A DNA stretch of 10,668 nt from Desulfobacteraceae bacterium (GTDB lineage: Bacteria; Desulfobacterota; Desulfobacteria; Desulfobacterales; UBA11574), in assembly GCA_002868985.1 (NCBI GenBank), contig PKTV01000516.1, positions 1-10,668 of the forward strand, given 5' to 3'. Positions 7,061 through 10,668 of this stretch are shown here, in pieces. How positions within the stretch are numbered: position 1 is the first letter of the stretch; every line of letters begins with the position of its first letter. The notes under the pieces were generated by a model. The model searched no databases. It had not been told where the DNA came from and saw only the letters and a list, made by a program, of their open reading frames with translations. The translations under genes and the position numbers were made by a program.

Positions 7061-7681
7061 ATGAAATCAATGCATCGATACAAAATAACACATAATGGCC
7101 CGATTTCCGGACTTATTCCATACTGCATCGGTCGTGTATGGATGCGGATATTTGGGTGGGATGTTACAGGCCAGGTTCCCCATGGTGGTAAATTTATCCT
7201 TGTTGGTGCGCCTCATACCAGTAACTGGGATTTTCCTTTTACGCTTGCCACATTATACATATTTCGCCTAAAAATCTCTTGGATGGGAAAAGACACCCTG
7301 TTCAAAAAGCCTTTTGGAAAAATCATGAGATGGTTGGGAGGAATCCCTATTGATCGAAGCAGTGAGCACGGGGTGGTTGGTCAGATCGTCAAACAATTCA
7401 ATGAATTTCAAAAACTTGTCGTTACCATTGCGCCTTCAGGAACACGAAAAAAAAGAGCGTATTGGAAATCTGGTTTTTACTGGATTGCATATAACGCACA
7501 AATTCCCATACTCTGCGGATATTTAGACTACGGTCGTAAAAAGGCGTGCCTTGGTCTCTCTTTTGTGCCTACCGGTGATATTAAAAAGGACATGGACCGC
7601 ATTCGAGAGTTTTTCAAAGGTATCCGTGGGAAAAACCCCGAACAGACAACACAAATACGGCTGCTTGATGAAACCTATTGA
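7061..7681 (+). CDS. PlsC-like lysophospholipid acyltransferase with an altered motif
   Basis: This 206-residue protein belongs to the LPLAT (PlsC-like) superfamily, which transfers acyl chains to glycerol-3-phosphate, lysophospholipids or related acceptors. The catalytic HX4D motif is present as HTSNWD (His52, Asp57), followed by WMGKDTLFKKPFGKIMRWLGG (about 74-94), GGIPIDRS (93-100), and the WKSGFYWIA block (135-143). The usual PEGTR acceptor-binding motif reads PSGTR (125-129), with Ser126 where Glu is expected. There is a mildly hydrophobic N-terminus but no clear signal peptide, so it is probably membrane-peripheral. The ATG at 7061 lacks a good ribosome site; ATG at 7070 is a possible alternative. 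It starts 44 bases after the YceI gene and its stop overlaps the start of the phosphodiesterase gene, suggesting translational coupling. True substrate is unknown. Confidence 0.82.
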   Translation: MKSMHRYKITHNGPISGLIPYCIGRVWMRIFGWDVTGQVPHGGKFILVGAPHTSNWDFPFTLATLYIFRLKISWMGKDTLFKKPFGKIMRWLGGIPIDRSSEHGVVGQIVKQFNEFQKLVVTIAPSGTRKKRAYWKSGFYWIAYNAQIPILCGYLDYGRKKACLGLSFVPTGDIKKDMDRIREFFKGIRGKNPEQTTQIRLLDETY

Positions 7682-8417
7682 CAACAGAAAAATGCATACC
7701 AAAGAACTGCTTTGTATAGGACACAGAGGCGCAATGGGGCATGCGCCGGAGAACACCCTTTCTTCCATTCGTAAAGCGCTGGAGTTGGGTACACCTTGCA
7801 TGGAAATAGATGTCTACAGCGTTGACGGACACCTCGTTGTTTTTCATGATAGCCGACTCGAACGCACGACCAACGGCATGGGGTACTTGCTTGATCAAAA
7901 GTTCAACGACCTGCAAACCCTGGACGCCGGTAACGGCGAAAAGATTCCAACCCTGAAGGAGGCATTTGAAGCGATTAATTTGAAAGCGGGGGTGAATATC
8001 GAGTTGAAAGGCCCCGATACCGCCGGCCCGGTGGCGGAGTTTATCGCCGAGATGCGGGAAACGGGTTGGAATGATGATCTTCTATTGGTATCGTCGTTTA
8101 ATCATCGGGAACTGTCGTTGATTCACCGGCTCGATCCGAGAATAAAACTCGGCGCAATGATTGTCGGCCTTCCCATAGATGATGCGGCATTTGCCGAATT
8201 CCTGGGTGCCTACTCGGTCCATCTTTCCCTTGAATTTATTGACCGCAGGTTTGTAAAAGATGCCCACGCTCGAGGCCTTCGCGTATTTGTGTTTACAGTC
8301 GACCATCCAGAGGATATAGAGAAGATGAGAGAGCTCGGTGTTAACGGCGTTTTCACCAACTACCCGGAGAGAGTGCTTAAAAACAACACGGTCACAGACG
8401 CCGTCGGATGGCCCTGA
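7668..8417 (+). CDS. Cytoplasmic glycerophosphodiester phosphodiesterase (UgpQ-like)
   Basis: The enzyme hydrolyses glycerophosphodiesters, the deacylation products of phospholipids, to glycerol-3-phosphate and an alcohol. The full GDPD catalytic set is visible in the 249 residues: HRG (19-21, first catalytic His19), PENT (27-30), EID (Glu46 and Asp48, metal ligands), FHD (second catalytic His60) and ELK (112-114). The C-terminal VFTVDHPEDIEKMRELGVNG and TNYPERV block (207-236) closes the TIM barrel. The length equals E. coli UgpQ, and there is no signal peptide, which points to the cytosolic type rather than periplasmic GlpQ. The chosen ATG at 7668 overlaps the acyltransferase stop by 14 bases; ATG at 7692 (8 residues shorter) is equally possible since neither has a strong ribosome site. 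An upstream in-frame start at 7551 would lie inside the acyltransferase gene and is unlikely. Its product feeds the GlpD enzyme encoded next. Confidence 0.92.
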   Translation: MKPIDNRKMHTKELLCIGHRGAMGHAPENTLSSIRKALELGTPCMEIDVYSVDGHLVVFHDSRLERTTNGMGYLLDQKFNDLQTLDAGNGEKIPTLKEAFEAINLKAGVNIELKGPDTAGPVAEFIAEMRETGWNDDLLLVSSFNHRELSLIHRLDPRIKLGAMIVGLPIDDAAFAEFLGAYSVHLSLEFIDRRFVKDAHARGLRVFVFTVDHPEDIEKMRELGVNGVFTNYPERVLKNNTVTDAVGWP

Positions 8418-8450
8418 CCGCCGTTCACCTGGCAATACATTCAAAATAGC

Positions 8451-8520
8451 ATACCTGAATTTTTACAAACAACTTGATGGATGGCTTCAAGGCAGATCGT
8501 TGTTATGATACCTGAATTTT
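8451..8520 (+). repeat. Pair of 13-bp direct repeats upstream of the glycerol-3-phosphate dehydrogenase gene
   Basis: ATACCTGAATTTT occurs at 8451-8463 and again at 8508-8520, 57 bases apart start to start, within the 143-base gap before the glpD-like gene. A -10-like TATGAT (8504-8509) overlaps the second copy; no good -35 is at the right distance. The pair may be operator half-sites for a regulator of glycerol-3-phosphate use, or a small duplication. Confidence 0.45.
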
Positions 8521-8560
8521 GTAAGCGATATCCAGAAACCAAAAAACAAAGAGGCTAATC

Positions 8561-10123
8561 GTGAATCGCGAAGAAATGCTGGGCAGGATATCGGAGCGAA
8601 CCGACCCGTGGGATATGCTGATTATCGGCGGCGGCGCAACCGGTGTTGGCATTGCGGTGGATGCCGCTTCGCGAGGATATGACGTTCTGCTCCTGGAACA
8701 AAACGATTTTGGAAAGGGAACATCCTCGAGAAGCACAAAGCTCATTCACGGAGGCGTTCGTTATCTTCAGCAAGGGAACGTCTCTCTGGTCATGGAAGCA
8801 CTGAGAGAACGCGGTATCCTGCGGAATAATGCGCCCCATCTGGTACATGACCTGGCTTTTATCGTTCCCAACTACGATTGGTGGGAGGCACCTTTTTACG
8901 GCATAGGGCTCAAGGTTTACGACATGCTGGCAGGCCGCTACGGTTTCGGGCCTTCTGAAATTCTTACAAAAGACGAGACGCTGGAACGAATTCCCACGAT
9001 TAAGCGCGACGGCTTGCGTGGCGGAATCGTATACTACGACGGTCAGTTTGACGATGCCCGACTCCTCATCAACCTTGCCCGCACCGCATCGCATCAGGGC
9101 GCCGCCCTGTTGAACTACGCCCCTGTTGTTTCGCTGACCAGGGGCGGTGACGGCTTCATAAACGGCGTGATTTTTGAGGATCTCGAGGCCGGCACGGAAC
9201 ACAGGACGAGATCAAAGGTGGTCATTAACGCAACCGGTCCGTTCGCTGATCATATCTGTCGAATGGATGATTCAAACGCATTGCCTTTGATCTCACCCAG
9301 TCAGGGTATTCATCTTGTCTTCGATAAGTCCTTCCTGCCTGGCGAATCCGCCATAATGGTGCCGCATACCAAAGACGGTCGCGTAATGTTTGCCATTCCC
9401 TATCTGGGGGTCACGCTGGTGGGCACGACCGATACCCCCATCTTTAAAATCGAGCTTGAACCTCGTCCCATGCCAGAGGAAATCGATTTCATCCTGGAAA
9501 CCGCGGGAGAATACCTCGAAAAGGACCCCTCCCGGGAAGACATTCTGAGCGTATTTACGGGTATACGTCCGCTCGTCAAAACCGGCGACGAAAAAAACAC
9601 CGCCGCTTTGTCCAGGGACCACATCATCCATATCTCCAATTCGGGACTGCTCACCATCGCGGGCGGTAAATGGACCACCTACCGTCTGATGGCGAAACTC
9701 TGCGTCAATTATGCCCTCTCCCTTGCGGGTCTCGAATCGAAACCCTGCGTTACTAAACAGCTCAATATTCACGGTTTTCACAAGACACCGGAAAAATTCG
9801 GAGAGCTCGCACTTTACGGGTCCGATGCGCCGGCCATTCAAGATCTCATGCGTGCGGACCCAACCCGCAAGGAACGACTGCATCCTGAGCTGCCGGCCCG
9901 TGTCGGAGAAGTCATCTGGGCCGTCCGATTCGAAGCGGCGCGCACCGTTGACGATGTCCTGGCCCGCCGGACCCGCAGTCTTTTGCTGAATGCCCGTGCC
10001 GCAAGTGAAACAGCACCCAAAGTCGCTTCGATCATGGCCAAAGAACTGGGGCACGATCACAAATGGGAAAAAGAACAAACAGAATCCTTCCGCAGAATCA
10101 GCAAGCTTTATCTGCCGGAATAG
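8561..10123 (+). CDS. glpD: Respiratory-type glycerol-3-phosphate dehydrogenase (GlpD family)
   Basis: This 520-residue flavoprotein oxidises sn-glycerol-3-phosphate to dihydroxyacetone phosphate, passing electrons through FAD to membrane quinone. It has the N-terminal dinucleotide-binding GGGATGVG (23-30) with the following acidic residue in LLLEQNDF (43-50), the family block GTSSRSTKLIHGGVRYLQQGN (53-73), YYDGQFDDARL (158-168), NATGPF (223-228), LVGTTDT (286-292) and the FAD-contacting IAGGKWTTYR (366-375). The C-terminal ~130 residues match the GlpD cap domain, with VRFEAARTVDDVLARRTR (455-472). Length is normal for the family. The start is GTG at 8561, supported by GAGG at 8551-8554 six bases upstream. 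The anaerobic GlpA protein is related, but GlpA normally has a C-terminal BFD-like [2Fe-2S] region and GlpB/GlpC partners, neither present here. The GDPD gene 143 bases upstream supplies its substrate. GC content and codon use appear higher here than in the left half of the window. Confidence 0.93.
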   Translation: MNREEMLGRISERTDPWDMLIIGGGATGVGIAVDAASRGYDVLLLEQNDFGKGTSSRSTKLIHGGVRYLQQGNVSLVMEALRERGILRNNAPHLVHDLAFIVPNYDWWEAPFYGIGLKVYDMLAGRYGFGPSEILTKDETLERIPTIKRDGLRGGIVYYDGQFDDARLLINLARTASHQGAALLNYAPVVSLTRGGDGFINGVIFEDLEAGTEHRTRSKVVINATGPFADHICRMDDSNALPLISPSQGIHLVFDKSFLPGESAIMVPHTKDGRVMFAIPYLGVTLVGTTDTPIFKIELEPRPMPEEIDFILETAGEYLEKDPSREDILSVFTGIRPLVKTGDEKNTAALSRDHIIHISNSGLLTIAGGKWTTYRLMAKLCVNYALSLAGLESKPCVTKQLNIHGFHKTPEKFGELALYGSDAPAIQDLMRADPTRKERLHPELPARVGEVIWAVRFEAARTVDDVLARRTRSLLLNARAASETAPKVASIMAKELGHDHKWEKEQTESFRRISKLYLPE

Positions 10124-10167
10124 CAAAAATTTTGCTCTTGAAATAATCTTTTGTTCTGTTTGGGTCT

Positions 10168-10177
10168 TGTTCGAACA
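10168..10177. promoter_or_regulatory. 10-bp perfect palindrome before the SEC-C gene
   Basis: TGTTCGAACA is a perfect palindrome 45 bases before the small SEC-C gene. The GTTC/GAAC half-sites recall LexA-type boxes, but the spacing is shorter than the Gram-positive consensus (GAAC-N4-GTTC, inverted order). It may be an operator or chance. Confidence 0.2.
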
Positions 10178-10222
10178 GGATATGTTTTACCCTAATTGAT
10201 CGTACACAAAAAAGGTGAAGAA

Positions 10223-10510
10223 ATGAAAAAAATATTTGACGGTAAAAAAACGGTAAAATTGGGCACCGAAAAGAATCCCGCTGTCGTCCATGTCAAAACA
10301 AAAAAGAGAATGAAAGAAGTTGCCAAGATTTTTGAAGAAAACGCCTGGAAATATAGAATTGATTTAGAACAGGATAAACCGGAGGACATTACCGATTTAG
10401 AAATTTTGCTGAATCGGCCGGAACCCAAGGAGGTCGAAAAGAAAGTCGGACGTAACGAGCCCTGCCCCTGTGGAAGCGGAAAGAAGTATAAAAAATGCTG
10501 CGGTAGATAA
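10223..10510 (+). CDS. Small SEC-C zinc-motif protein (PBPRA1643-like)
   Basis: This 95-residue basic protein ends in a textbook SEC-C motif, [14 protein letters not shown] (81-94), with zinc ligands Cys81, Cys83, Cys92 and Cys93, the same type found at the C-terminus of SecA. The first ~75 residues ([10 protein letters not shown]..., [33 protein letters not shown]) resemble a small stand-alone family annotated as SWIM/SEC-C metal-binding motif protein, PBPRA1643 family; that assignment is from memory. Function is unknown; binding to ribosome, SecB-like partner or nucleic acid are possibilities only. The ATG at 10223 is chosen over an in-frame ATT-type start at 10196 because AAGGTGAAG lies just upstream. 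It is 99 bases after the glpD stop and may have its own promoter. Confidence 0.85.
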   Translation: MKKIFDGKKTVKLGTEKNPAVVHVKTKKRMKEVAKIFEENAWKYRIDLEQDKPEDITDLEILLNRPEPKEVEKKVGRNEPCPCGSGKKYKKCCGR

Positions 10511-10526
10511 ACAATTTTTTCTCGGC

Positions 10527-10546
10527 AATCCAGCCGGATTTTATTA
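10527..10546 (+). terminator. Weak terminator after the SEC-C gene
   Basis: AATCC (10527-10531) pairs with GGATT (10536-10540) across a 4-base loop, followed by TTATTA. An overlapping alternative stem is CGGC/GCCG. It lies 16 bases after the stop codon. The stem is short and the U-tract is interrupted, so this is a low-strength call. Confidence 0.3.
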
Positions 10547-10584
10547 CATGAAGCCCTCTCAAAATAAAGATTTTGGTTCAAGAT

Positions 10585-10668
10585 CCCCCGCTAAAACCCA
10601 GCGGGATAAAAAGGCGGGGCCGAGTTTTAACCCGCAGGTGCCCCGCATGAAATGCCCTTGGGGTGCAT
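10585..10668. repeat. GC-rich palindromic intergenic element at the right edge
   Basis: This stretch is much richer in GC than its surroundings and is packed with inverted repeats: CCCGCT/AGCGGG (10587-10592 with 10600-10605, 7-base loop), GCGGGGC/GCCCCGC (10614-10620 with 10640-10646) and ATGC/GCAT arms at the window end (10652-10655 with 10665-10668). No protein signal is seen. The look is that of a dispersed palindromic intergenic repeat, but only one copy is in the window and the right boundary is cut off. Confidence 0.45.
10606..10646 (-). terminator. Minus-strand intrinsic terminator-like hairpin
   Basis: Read on the minus strand, GCGGGGC pairs with GCCCCGC (7 bp), and inside it CGGGT pairs with ACTCG (one G-T) around a TAAA loop, with a 5-base bulge on one side. 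The stem is followed by C and then five T's (complement of 10608-10612). A GC-rich stem plus T-tract is the intrinsic terminator signature, and would stop transcripts entering from a minus-strand gene to the right of the window. On the plus strand no T-tract follows. Confidence 0.5.

Noticed and set aside
7551..7667. In-frame upstream start for the GDPD gene
   Set aside because: It lies wholly inside the acyltransferase coding region, and the extra residues do not look like GDPD; conserved sequence begins around the HRG motif.
8082..9202. Long antisense open frames over the GDPD and GlpD genes
   Set aside because: They are antisense shadows of well-supported enzymes with conserved motifs on the plus strand; they show no domain features of their own.
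10567..10595. tRNA T-arm-like GGTTCAAGATCCC near the right edge
   Set aside because: The loop has one base too many, and no anticodon, D-arm or acceptor stem can be built upstream.

Overview
The window looks like a piece of chromosome from an anaerobic, probably sulfate-reducing or related Desulfobacterota (deltaproteobacterial) organism. That placement is inferred from gene content: a DUF1638 protein beside a RACo-type corrinoid reductive activator, an orphan XPB-like helicase, and a PBPRA1643-like SEC-C protein. No rRNA, marker gene or database match is available to confirm it. No CRISPR array, tRNA, transposase or phage gene was seen. The window holds eight complete genes with intact frames, a probable ninth, small SEC-C gene, and the tail of an upstream gene.

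Left block (1-3006, plus strand): a possible C-terminal remnant of an upstream CDS, then a DUF1638 protein, then a 770-residue fusion of a phosphoacceptor receiver (REC) domain, a plant-type [2Fe-2S] ferredoxin domain and a RACo/DUF4445 ASKHA ATPase. RACo proteins use ATP to reactivate oxidised Co(II) corrinoid proteins to Co(I). This block is therefore most simply the accessory end of a corrinoid-dependent methyltransferase operon whose catalytic genes lie left of the window. The receiver fused to the activator is the most unusual feature here: it suggests that corrinoid reactivation is controlled by phosphorylation.

Middle block (3007-6431): a convergent gap with stacked inverted repeats, a minus-strand XPB-like SF2 helicase starting at TTG, a divergent promoter region with a 14-bp palindrome, a plus-strand di-heme ferric-reductase/NOX-like flavocytochrome, and a 423-base non-coding stretch with a strong AT-rich hairpin.

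Right block (6432-10510, plus strand): a secreted YceI-like lipid-binding protein, a PlsC-like acyltransferase, a cytoplasmic glycerophosphodiester phosphodiesterase overlapping it, and a GlpD-type glycerol-3-phosphate dehydrogenase. The last three form a plausible pathway for glycerophospholipid turnover: GDPD releases glycerol-3-phosphate, GlpD oxidises it to DHAP and feeds electrons to quinone, and the acyltransferase could re-acylate lipid intermediates. A small SEC-C zinc-motif protein follows. The window ends in a GC-rich, palindrome-rich segment that contains a minus-strand terminator-like hairpin and may be a dispersed intergenic repeat.
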